From Candidatus Gastranaerophilales bacterium (GTDB lineage: Bacteria; Cyanobacteriota; Vampirovibrionia; Gastranaerophilales; Gastranaerophilaceae), in the NCBI GenBank assembly GCA_947624665.1, contig CANQLK010000075.1, positions 1 to 8,130 of the forward strand: DNA of 8,130 nucleotides. Reading direction: 5' to 3'. Positions 1 through 5,891 of this stretch are shown in pieces (within the stretch, counting starts at the first letter, position 1; each line of letters begins with the position of its first letter). Under the pieces are notes generated by a model that was given only the letters and a program-made list of their open reading frames with translations, was not told the origin of the DNA and made no database searches. The position numbers and the translations under genes are program-made.

Positions 1-1
1 A

Positions 2-11
2 GGGGGGGGGG
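2..11. repeat. Homopolymer tract of ten G
   Basis: Ten consecutive G directly follow the first base of the window. In DNA this AT-rich such a run is exceptional and no other one occurs in the window. It lies outside any gene I can support. It may be an artefact at a contig end (poly-G read tails) or a true slippage-prone tract; the window alone cannot decide. Confidence 0.9.
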
Positions 12-129
12 TAAAAGTCCTATAATTACTCTATTAAATACATTATAGCAATTTTTAATAACTATTTAAACCCTATTTAAAGGATTTGTAATCAAATGAT
101 AAAAGGTAAAAAATTAAATGAAATTATTA

Positions 130-771
130 TTAATGTATATTTTTTTCATAATAATTTTTGTAGTATATAGTCACTATCCAACACATTGGACAAAAAATAA
201 CTATAACCAACAGAAACGCAGCATAAAGAATATCTATTATTCCGCTGTACGCTTCATATTGGTATCCCAATGAAGGATTTTTTATATAATTATTAAACTT
301 TATTTGTTCGCTTTTATTCCATACTGAACGATTATTAGGTTCTTCTATTGTGTCAAGAAAACGCATAAACGGTTTTATGCAATTTTCTCCGTCGCAGATA
401 TTATAATATATATGTCTTTCTGTATGATTTTCGTTGTGGAATTCTCTACGGTATGTTAAGGAAACCTTAGAATGGAATAAGCAAACATTACCTGTTGTGT
501 ATACTATATAACTGTTAGGCGATATCTTAAATTTTTTTGAAAAACCGAGTTCTCCGATATACTGGTGTTCTACCGTGCAATATAAATTTTTATCGCAGGT
601 TAATATTTCGTTATATGGATTGAATGCAATATATAATCCTATTCCTAATAAATAGATTAATATAAATAATATTATAAAAGAAGGTGACAAACTGCCTTCA
701 AGGTCTTTAAAGATAAAATCACCTTTTCTTTTTTTTGTATCTATCTTTTTAGCATTATTATAAACTTTCAT
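130..771 (-). CDS. Hypothetical two-span membrane protein with Cys-containing extracytoplasmic domain
   Basis: I do not recognise this family. The 213-residue product has a Lys-rich cytoplasmic N-terminus (about residues 8-16), a first membrane helix at about 31-50, a soluble region of some 125 residues, and a second helix at about 178-204 followed by a short Lys/Tyr tail. The positive-inside rule puts both ends in the cytoplasm and the middle domain outside. That domain holds five Cys (C59, C65, C97, C126, C131), including a C-D-x4-C pair at 59-65 and a C-D-x3-C-like pair at 126-131, so disulfides are plausible. An in-frame stop lies three codons upstream of the ATG, and the next Met is residue 136, so this start is fairly secure although no Shine-Dalgarno precedes it. 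It is divergent from the glycosyltransferase at 1049. Function unknown; the layout suits a sensor, assembly factor or surface protein, but nothing here selects one. Confidence 0.8.
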   Translation of the reverse strand: MKVYNNAKKIDTKKRKGDFIFKDLEGSLSPSFIILFILIYLLGIGLYIAFNPYNEILTCDKNLYCTVEHQYIGELGFSKKFKISPNSYIVYTTGNVCLFHSKVSLTYRREFHNENHTERHIYYNICDGENCIKPFMRFLDTIEEPNNRSVWNKSEQIKFNNYIKNPSLGYQYEAYSGIIDILYAAFLLVIVIFCPMCWIVTIYYKNYYEKNIH

Positions 772-907
772 AGAATCAAATTAGCAGATTTTTTTTAAAA
801 TGTAAATAAAAAGTTATAACTAAATTTAAAATGTCCATTTTGTTTTATAAATGAATACAGACGAACTTTGGAAAAAGTCAGTCTTATTTCTTACGCATTA
901 TTATTAA

Positions 908-1009
908 ATGAAGATAGAATTAATTAATCCAAACAGGGTTGATGTTTTTATATTCTCAACCCTTGCCGCATACTATTGTTTATTATTTCTGACTTATTTT
1001 ATTAAATAA
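908..1009 (+). CDS. Possible 33-residue hydrophobic small protein (doubtful)
   Basis: An ATG-to-TAA frame of 33 codons encodes a short polar start (MKIELINPNR) followed by an uninterrupted hydrophobic stretch of about 20 residues (roughly 13-32) and a final Lys, as in a single-pass micro-protein. No Shine-Dalgarno precedes the ATG, and it follows directly, in the same frame, on the stop codon of an 18-codon frame at 851. AT-rich DNA readily yields hydrophobic short frames, so it may be chance or a remnant of a longer gene. Confidence 0.15.
   Translation: MKIELINPNRVDVFIFSTLAAYYCLLFLTYFIK
935..963. repeat. 8-bp inverted repeat
   Basis: AGGGTTGA (935-942) and TCAACCCT (956-963) are perfect complements around a 13-nt T-rich loop. 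Neither side is followed by a convincing T-run, so a terminator is unlikely. It could be a protein-binding site or a structural remnant upstream of the glycosyltransferase promoter. Confidence 0.45.
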
Positions 1010-1039
1010 TTGTTAATATATTTTTCTGTTTGATATAAT
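1010..1039 (+). promoter_or_regulatory. Sigma70-type promoter with extended -10, next to the start codon
   Basis: TTGTTA (1010-1015) and a consensus TATAAT (1034-1039) are separated by 18 bp, and TG one base before the -10 (1031-1032) makes it an extended -10 element. Transcription should begin near 1046, only about three bases before the ATG at 1049. The transcript would therefore be leaderless or nearly so, matching the absence of a Shine-Dalgarno site. Confidence 0.65.
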
Positions 1040-1048
1040 TAAATCATC

Positions 1049-2596
1049 ATGAAGAGAATATTATATTTAACTTCGATAATAATTTTATTTTTATTATCAT
1101 CTGCTTTAAGAATATTAAGTTATAAAGCTAATTTATATAATATTGCAGTTGATGAATGTCACAATCTTACAAATATCAGTCGAAATTTTATATATATTTT
1201 TACGAATTTTATTCCCGGAGCTAATGCTTTACCGCTTTACAGATTTTTATTACATATAATACATAATTTTTTCGGCTTTAATTTTCCGGTATTTAAGTCA
1301 ATCAGTCTTATATGTTCAATATTGTCTTTTATAGTATTCTATAAAGTACTTTCTAAGTTGTATACTAATAAAACAGCTATTCTTTCATCATTAATAATTT
1401 TTACATTTAACTATTCTTTGATTTTGTTTTCAACAAAAATCAAAATATATGAAACGGAAATGCTAATCTGCCTTATTATATTATTGGGAGCCATTGAGAT
1501 ATATAATAAGTATCGTGATACTCATATTCCTATACCTGTCTTTACTATATATTCAATAGTGTCTGTAATTATCATGTATACTGCATTAACAGGGATAGCA
1601 ATAATTGAATTATATTGGCTTGTTTTCTTTATATATTGGATAAAAACAAAGAACATTATAAATATAAAAAAAGGCTTGTTGTTTCAAGCAATAACGGCTC
1701 CGTTTTTAATTCTGGAATTTTTTACATATATTATTCAAATGTTACAGGATACTTCAGTTAAGAGTCAATGGCTTTCCGATGATTTTTTCTTTCGTCCGAA
1801 TTCATTAAATGCGGTTAATTCTCTGATTCATACTTCTTTTTTCAACTTTTTCCCTTATGACAGTTGGTATGATATCAATACATTTCCTAAATATACTATA
1901 TGTTTGTATATTTTAATTTTTATAATTGGAAGTATATTGTTTTTAGTTCCGATTTTTAAAAATGAAAAAAATTTCTCCGGATTATTTGTAATTCTTCCCG
2001 TTTATTTCTTTATGATGTTGTCGTTTTTAGGTATTTATCCTTTTTGTAACAGGGTAATTGTCTTTTTAATCCCGATATTTATAATAATTCTTTTTAAGTC
2101 TTGTGATTTTAACAATGATAGGTTTAAAATTATTTCTTCCGCAATGGCTGTCATTATGACGGGAATTTTCCTATATAATGTATATTCGTTCCATAATATA
2201 AATTCCCTTTTTTCGAATAATGATTCTATGAGAATAAAAGAAATTCATGACAGGCTTGAAAATACAAAACAAAATGAAATCATTATTTCTGTTGAATATA
2301 TTTGTATTAATTGTTTAAATAATAATTCGGTACTTTGTATAAACGAAAATAATGAAATCAAAGACAAAAATCAGGAGTTAGATTTTTATGACGGAAGAAA
2401 TAACGGTTATCTTAAAAGTACACTAAAAGATATAATTAATGGATATGATACCGTTATTTTTGCATATAATTCGGGAGATGATTTTACTTTTACGGAGCCG
2501 CTTAAAAAAATGATAATCAGTGAAGGATATAAAGAAATAGTAAATAATTATGACAAAGACTATATAGATTATGCGGAATTGAAAAAAATAAAATAA
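1049..2596 (+). CDS. GT-C fold membrane glycosyltransferase, ArnT/PMT-like
   Basis: The 515-residue product is a polytopic inner-membrane protein with roughly ten hydrophobic helices and a soluble C-terminal part from about residue 390. Enzymes of this layout (GT39/GT83-like) transfer a sugar from a polyprenyl-phosphate donor to lipid, glycan or protein on the outer face of the membrane. Supporting features are a signal-anchor-like first helix, an acidic pair D35-E36 at the start of the first outer loop (the catalytic Asp position in this class), the segment ALPLYRFLLH at about 60-69 followed by a Phe/Gly stretch, which matches the typical 'PPLYxLLLH...lfG' pattern, and STKIKIYETE at 128-137 where relatives carry an Arg/Tyr donor-binding motif. 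Donor and acceptor cannot be read from the sequence. There is no Shine-Dalgarno; the promoter ends ten bases before the ATG. The gene stands alone and ends at a strong terminator shared with the convergent ferritin gene. Confidence 0.8.
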   Translation: MKRILYLTSIIILFLLSSALRILSYKANLYNIAVDECHNLTNISRNFIYIFTNFIPGANALPLYRFLLHIIHNFFGFNFPVFKSISLICSILSFIVFYKVLSKLYTNKTAILSSLIIFTFNYSLILFSTKIKIYETEMLICLIILLGAIEIYNKYRDTHIPIPVFTIYSIVSVIIMYTALTGIAIIELYWLVFFIYWIKTKNIINIKKGLLFQAITAPFLILEFFTYIIQMLQDTSVKSQWLSDDFFFRPNSLNAVNSLIHTSFFNFFPYDSWYDINTFPKYTICLYILIFIIGSILFLVPIFKNEKNFSGLFVILPVYFFMMLSFLGIYPFCNRVIVFLIPIFIIILFKSCDFNNDRFKIISSAMAVIMTGIFLYNVYSFHNINSLFSNNDSMRIKEIHDRLENTKQNEIIISVEYICINCLNNNSVLCINENNEIKDKNQELDFYDGRNNGYLKSTLKDIINGYDTVIFAYNSGDDFTFTEPLKKMIISEGYKEIVNNYDKDYIDYAELKKIK

Positions 2597-2617
2597 GGAT
2601 GTTATTACTAAAAAATC

Positions 2618-2650
2618 TCAGGATGAGCTTTTAGTTAAAGCTCATCCTGA
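2618..2650. terminator. Bidirectional rho-independent terminator
   Basis: Two perfectly complementary 14-base arms (2618-2631 and 2637-2650) enclose a 5-base loop. It lies between the stop codons of convergent genes. A TTTT run follows on the plus strand (2651-2654), and an A-run at 2610-2615 gives six U's on the minus strand, so it should end both the glycosyltransferase and the ferritin transcripts, probably more efficiently for ferritin. Confidence 0.9.
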
Positions 2651-2676
2651 TTTTAGAAAGGTTTAAACTTAATAAA

Positions 2677-3186
2677 TTAGCCGATAACGGGAGCATTGAA
2701 GGTTCTTGCTGCAAGTTCTTTATCAAGCATAAACATGCATTGTTTGTCATCACATATAAGATTTAATGTCTTTAAAACATTACCTACATTAGCTTCTTCT
2801 TCAACCTGTTCTTTTAAGTACCAGTCAAGAAAAGAAACTGCGGCTCTGTCATGAACTTCTTCCGCAACATCCATAAGCGCATTTATTTTTGAAGTTACCA
2901 GTTGTTCATGTTTTAAAACATCTTCAAATACTTCTTTAGGACTTGTCCATTCTGTTTTTGGCTTTTCGATGGTTTCAAGAACAACTTTTCCGCCTCTTTC
3001 TTGCAAATATGCAAATAATCCCATAGCATGTGCGTGTTCTTCCTGCATTTGAACATTCATCCAATTTTTAAATCCTTGAAGATTCATTCTTTCAAAGTAT
3101 GCATACATTGAAAGATAGAAATATTCGGAATAAAATTCTGCATTAATTTGATTATTAATTGCTTTTTCTAACTTTTCGTTAATCAT
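2677..3186 (-). CDS. ftnA: Bacterial non-heme ferritin
   Basis: This 169-residue protein is a full-length member of the bacterial ferritin (FtnA) family, which forms a 24-subunit cytoplasmic shell that oxidises Fe(II) with oxygen or peroxide and stores it as a ferric mineral. The four-helix ferritin fold is evident, and the ferroxidase residues fall at the same numbers as in E. coli FtnA: E17, E50, H53, E94, Q127 and E130, with the accessory iron-site residues E49, E126 and E129 also present. There is no Met/heme pattern to suggest bacterioferritin. The start is fixed by an AGGAGG Shine-Dalgarno nine bases before the ATG, the best ribosome site in the window. It is transcribed alone, divergent from the second glycosyltransferase, and ends at the bidirectional terminator. 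I could not find a convincing Fur or PerR box upstream. Confidence 0.97.
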   Translation of the reverse strand: MINEKLEKAINNQINAEFYSEYFYLSMYAYFERMNLQGFKNWMNVQMQEEHAHAMGLFAYLQERGGKVVLETIEKPKTEWTSPKEVFEDVLKHEQLVTSKINALMDVAEEVHDRAAVSFLDWYLKEQVEEEANVGNVLKTLNLICDDKQCMFMLDKELAARTFNAPVIG

Positions 3187-3195
3187 GACTTATTT

Positions 3196-3201
3196 CCTCC
3201 T
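3196..3201 (-). promoter_or_regulatory. Consensus Shine-Dalgarno of ferritin
   Basis: AGGAGG on the minus strand, nine bases before the ferritin ATG. It decides the start and contrasts with the near absence of such sites before the membrane-protein genes. Confidence 0.9.
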
Positions 3202-3211
3202 ACTAAATTCA

Positions 3212-3217
3212 ATTATA
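3212..3217 (-). promoter_or_regulatory. Probable -10 box of ferritin
   Basis: A consensus TATAAT on the minus strand lies 25 bases before the ferritin start codon and leaves a leader of about 20 bases that includes the Shine-Dalgarno site. No good -35 element is visible at the usual spacing, so activation may be needed or the call may be chance in AT-rich DNA. Confidence 0.4.
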
Positions 3218-3248
3218 TTTTACAACTTAATAAAATAAATTCACGTAT

Positions 3249-3291
3249 GGTTTTATATGTATCGGATAATATTTTTAAATATATAAAAACC
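3249..3291. repeat. Imperfect inverted repeat between divergent ferritin and glycosyltransferase genes
   Basis: GGTTTTATAT (3249-3258) pairs with ATATAAAAACC (3281-3291) with one extra base, around a 22-base AT-rich centre. It sits in the 150-bp divergent promoter region, upstream of both genes. It may be an operator, but AT-rich arms like these also arise by chance. Confidence 0.3.
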
Positions 3292-3295
3292 GTTA

Positions 3296-3301
3296 TATAA
3301 T
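3296..3301 (+). promoter_or_regulatory. Candidate -10 box of second glycosyltransferase
   Basis: TATAAT on the plus strand, 35 bases before the ATG at 3337, with only a weak TTTTAA at the -35 distance. A competing TATATT at 3320-3325 would start transcription almost at the ATG. The choice between them is open. Confidence 0.3.
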
Positions 3302-3336
3302 TTGCAAGTTCCTGTTATTTATATTAGACTTGAAGT

Positions 3337-4785
3337 ATGACTGTTTATGAAACTCTGAAAATGATATACGGGAAATATAAACTAGGCAGATGTTTGAGTT
3401 TATTGGCAGTTGCTTTTTTTGTATTCTATACATTAACTAACGGTTATATTCATGAATTCAATACGGATGAATTATGGGGCTGGGATATTGCTGCCGATAT
3501 GAATTTAACTGATATATTTAAGTTAATGAGATATGAACAGCATACTATTTTATGGTATTTGATTTTAAAACCGTTTACTTATTTCGATAATATGTATCCC
3601 ATGATTATGAAGTATATAAATTGGACGTTTGTTTTTTTATTCTTATGTGCGTTTCATATATATGCTCCGATAAACAGAAGTCTGAAGATATTAATTACTT
3701 TATCTCTTCCTTTTATGATAATATACCCGTTTACGGCAAGAATATACGGAATTGGTTTATTCTTATTATTGCTTTTAACCGCATTTTATAAAAAAAGACT
3801 TTCAAATCCTGTATTATATGCCGTTTTGATATTTCTTACCGCAAATAACAGTCTGATGACAGCATTGGGCGCTTTTTCTTTTTCTATTGTATTTATTTAT
3901 GACTTAATAAAAAATTATACTGATAAAAGAAAAATAATATTACCCTTGTGTATTGTTATTTTTGCTTTTTTATTTTTGTTCCTTCAATGGCATAATCCTG
4001 TTATCGGTGAACATGCGTATTCCGATATCGTTATTAACTTGCGAAGAAAAAATATTTATGATTTCTTATTTACATATAAAAATATTATTTTGCATTATTT
4101 CTCTTTTGTTGTCATTATATTGGGAATTCCTTCTGCCGTATTTTTAAATTTTTATAAAGAAAAAAAAGCTTCATTGAGGTGGTTTATAATTGCAGGCTTA
4201 CCTGTAATTATGATAAGTATAATCTTCTTCTTTTTCTATAATGCAAAATTCCATCATTTATATTTTATATATATTTACTTCATAATGCTGTATTGGCTGA
4301 AAATCGAAAATGAACAATCTTTTACCCATAACGGTATATCTTATAAAAGTTATACATTAATGTTGTATATTGTTTCCGTTATGTTGTTTTTCCCGTTTAA
4401 AGAAACTGATTTTTGGTGTTTTGATATATCATCATATCGTGATTCCGCTCTGGAAATAAAAAAATATGTTCCACAAAACTCAAAAATATACGTGGTACTA
4501 GAGTTATGTCAAGGTCTTATTCCATATTTGAAAAATGATTATGAATTGTCAGATATAAACGGAAATAAAATTCCCTCCTTTGATTCTTATAAGAATGTAT
4601 ATCATAGTTTAAATAATTTTATTGTACCAAAGGATATAAAAATTTTGGATAAGAATGAAAATGTGTATTATTTGATATCGGGAATATATTTAAATTATTA
4701 TGAAAAAGATATAGGTATAGACAGAAATGATTTAATAAGCGTTCATAATGGTGATTATTTTTTGTATAAAATTTCCGGAGATTAA
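3337..4785 (+). CDS. GT-C fold membrane glycosyltransferase, second copy type
   Basis: The 482-residue product is another polytopic inner-membrane protein with about ten hydrophobic helices and a soluble tail from about residue 365. It fits the GT-C class of polyprenyl-phosphate-sugar transferases. The first outer loop carries NTDELWGWD, with the acidic pair D44-E45 at the catalytic position; EQH (67-69) and LWYLILKPF (72-80) occupy the place of the usual 'H..L.Y.LL' segment; and ARIYG at 134-138 matches the Arg-x-Tyr motif that follows in these enzymes. These motifs are clearer than in the protein at 1049, and the two show no obvious similarity outside them. No proper Shine-Dalgarno is visible (GAAG lies only one base from the ATG). 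The isomerase gene follows on the same strand after 64 bp, so the two could be co-transcribed, although the isomerase has promoter-like boxes of its own. Donor and acceptor are unknown. Confidence 0.8.
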   Translation: MTVYETLKMIYGKYKLGRCLSLLAVAFFVFYTLTNGYIHEFNTDELWGWDIAADMNLTDIFKLMRYEQHTILWYLILKPFTYFDNMYPMIMKYINWTFVFLFLCAFHIYAPINRSLKILITLSLPFMIIYPFTARIYGIGLFLLLLLTAFYKKRLSNPVLYAVLIFLTANNSLMTALGAFSFSIVFIYDLIKNYTDKRKIILPLCIVIFAFLFLFLQWHNPVIGEHAYSDIVINLRRKNIYDFLFTYKNIILHYFSFVVIILGIPSAVFLNFYKEKKASLRWFIIAGLPVIMISIIFFFFYNAKFHHLYFIYIYFIMLYWLKIENEQSFTHNGISYKSYTLMLYIVSVMLFFPFKETDFWCFDISSYRDSALEIKKYVPQNSKIYVVLELCQGLIPYLKNDYELSDINGNKIPSFDSYKNVYHSLNNFIVPKDIKILDKNENVYYLISGIYLNYYEKDIGIDRNDLISVHNGDYFLYKISGD

Positions 4786-4796
4786 AAAAAGAATAA

Positions 4797-4828
4797 TTGA
4801 CTGATATTTATGAAAATGAGAGTATAAT
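4797..4828 (+). promoter_or_regulatory. Candidate promoter of the isomerase gene
   Basis: TTGACT (4797-4802) and a consensus TATAAT (4823-4828) stand before the isomerase gene, but the 20-bp spacing is longer than the preferred 17. If used, the leader would be about 15 bases and would contain the GAGGA ribosome site. Confidence 0.4.
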
Positions 4829-4849
4829 ATATAACCGTGAGGATAAATA

Positions 4850-5842
4850 ATGAATATAATAAATGAAAATTCGGAAATAAAAAAACAGGAAGCTTTTGAT
4901 ATAAATAGTGCCAGAAAGACTATAGATATGGAAATTGATACCATAAAAAAGCTGAAAGAAAGTTTGAATGATACCTTGACTCAGGCATTGAATGTTATGC
5001 AAAAAGCCAAAGGCAAAATAATAATAACAGGCATTGGGAAATCAGGTCATATCGGTAAAAAAATAGCTGCATCATTGGCATCAACAGGTACCCCTTCATT
5101 TTTTGTACATCCTGCTGAAGCCAGTCACGGAGATTTAGGAATGATTTCTGCAGATGACGTTGTGCTTGCCATATCTAACAGCGGCGAATCAAAAGAATTG
5201 ATTGATATTTTAAATTATTGTAAACGATTTGGAATTAACCTTATCGCTATAACAAAAAATCCTGAAAGCTCATTGGCAAAAGCTGCCGATATCGTTTTAC
5301 AAATACCGAATAACGGAGAAGCATGCCCGTTGGGACTTGCTCCTACAAGTTCTACAACGGCTACACTTGTTTTAGGTGATATATTAACCACGTGCCTTAT
5401 AGAAAGAAAAGGATTTACAAAAAATGATTTTAATGACAGACATCCCGGAGGAAAACTCGGGTCTATTCTTCAAAGAGTTTCTGATTTAATGCATACGGGT
5501 AAAGAAATGCCTATTTTGAATGAAAACAGCGATATGCAAAGAGTTTTGTTGGAAATGACTTCAAAACGTTTGGGATGTGTATGTTTTGTCAATGATATTG
5601 GAGAATTAACGGGTATTTTAACCGATGGTGATTTGCGCAGATGTTTGTCTGCTACGGTGTTGGAGAAAAAAGCCGTTGAATTAATGACCAGAAATCCTAA
5701 GACTGTTTCTAAAGACTTTATGGTGTCAGAAGTTATAAAAATTATGAATACCAATAAAATTACTAATTTAATCGTGGAAGAAAACAAAAAGCCGATAGGC
5801 GTTATTCATATACATGATCTTTTGAATATAGGCGTGGCATAA
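4850..5842 (+). CDS. kdsD: D-arabinose 5-phosphate isomerase (KdsD/KpsF/GutQ family)
   Basis: This enzyme converts D-ribulose 5-phosphate to D-arabinose 5-phosphate, the first committed precursor of Kdo for lipopolysaccharide or capsule. The 330-residue length is standard. A sugar-isomerase (SIS) domain at about 45-185 carries GIGKSGHIG (61-69), ASHGDLGM (91-98), SNSGES (109-114) and ACPLGLAPTSSTT (158-170), and is followed by DRHPGGKLG (196-204). The residues equivalent to the E. coli KdsD catalytic set are all present with a constant offset of five: K64, E116, E157 and H198. Two CBS domains follow at about 213-268 and 278-330. GAGGA seven bases or so before the ATG fixes the start. No other Kdo gene (kdsA, kdsB, kdsC, waaA) is in the window. 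Whether it serves LPS (kdsD) or capsule (kpsF) cannot be told; the gene symbol reflects the reaction. Confidence 0.95.
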   Translation: MNIINENSEIKKQEAFDINSARKTIDMEIDTIKKLKESLNDTLTQALNVMQKAKGKIIITGIGKSGHIGKKIAASLASTGTPSFFVHPAEASHGDLGMISADDVVLAISNSGESKELIDILNYCKRFGINLIAITKNPESSLAKAADIVLQIPNNGEACPLGLAPTSSTTATLVLGDILTTCLIERKGFTKNDFNDRHPGGKLGSILQRVSDLMHTGKEMPILNENSDMQRVLLEMTSKRLGCVCFVNDIGELTGILTDGDLRRCLSATVLEKKAVELMTRNPKTVSKDFMVSEVIKIMNTNKITNLIVEENKKPIGVIHIHDLLNIGVA

Positions 5843-5891
5843 AAACATTCATTATTATTAAAATATTATTTAATTATGTTTAAGGGCTTTT
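5843..5891. other. Short convergent intergenic region, possible weak terminator
   Basis: These 49 bp separate the convergent isomerase and third membrane-protein genes. AAACAT (5845-5850) and ATGTTT (5876-5881 region) could pair around an inner ATTAAA/TTTAAT stem, and T-runs follow on both strands, but the stem is almost all A/T with unequal bulges. I would not call it a firm terminator. Confidence 0.25.

Larger units (their letters stand above)
772..1048. other. Intergenic gap between divergent genes
   Basis: This 277-bp stretch separates the two-span membrane protein from the first glycosyltransferase. It contains two very short same-frame open frames (851-907 and 908-1009) separated by a single stop codon, an 8-bp inverted repeat (935-963), and the promoter of the downstream gene (1010-1039). 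I see no RNA gene. It is either a long regulatory region or the remains of a decayed small gene. Confidence 0.6.

Noticed and set aside
935..963. Inverted repeat considered as a terminator for the minus-strand gene or a small RNA
   Set aside because: It lies upstream, not downstream, of both flanking genes, and neither side has a convincing T-run.
3187..3336. Fur or PerR box upstream of ferritin
   Set aside because: No stretch matches the GATAATGATAATCATTATC or TTATAATTATTATAA consensus well enough; the AT-rich matches are no better than background.
3953..4147. 64-codon plus-strand frame inside the second glycosyltransferase
   Set aside because: It is an out-of-frame reading of hydrophobic codons within a clear gene.
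4732..5002. Two overlapping antisense open frames of 64-70 codons across the end of the glycosyltransferase and start of the isomerase
   Set aside because: They mirror AT-rich coding sequence and the isomerase promoter, with no Shine-Dalgarno and no family resemblance.
5470..5787. Antisense open frame of about 105 codons inside the isomerase gene
   Set aside because: It lies wholly within a strongly conserved gene on the other strand, has no ribosome site, and shows no recognisable domain.
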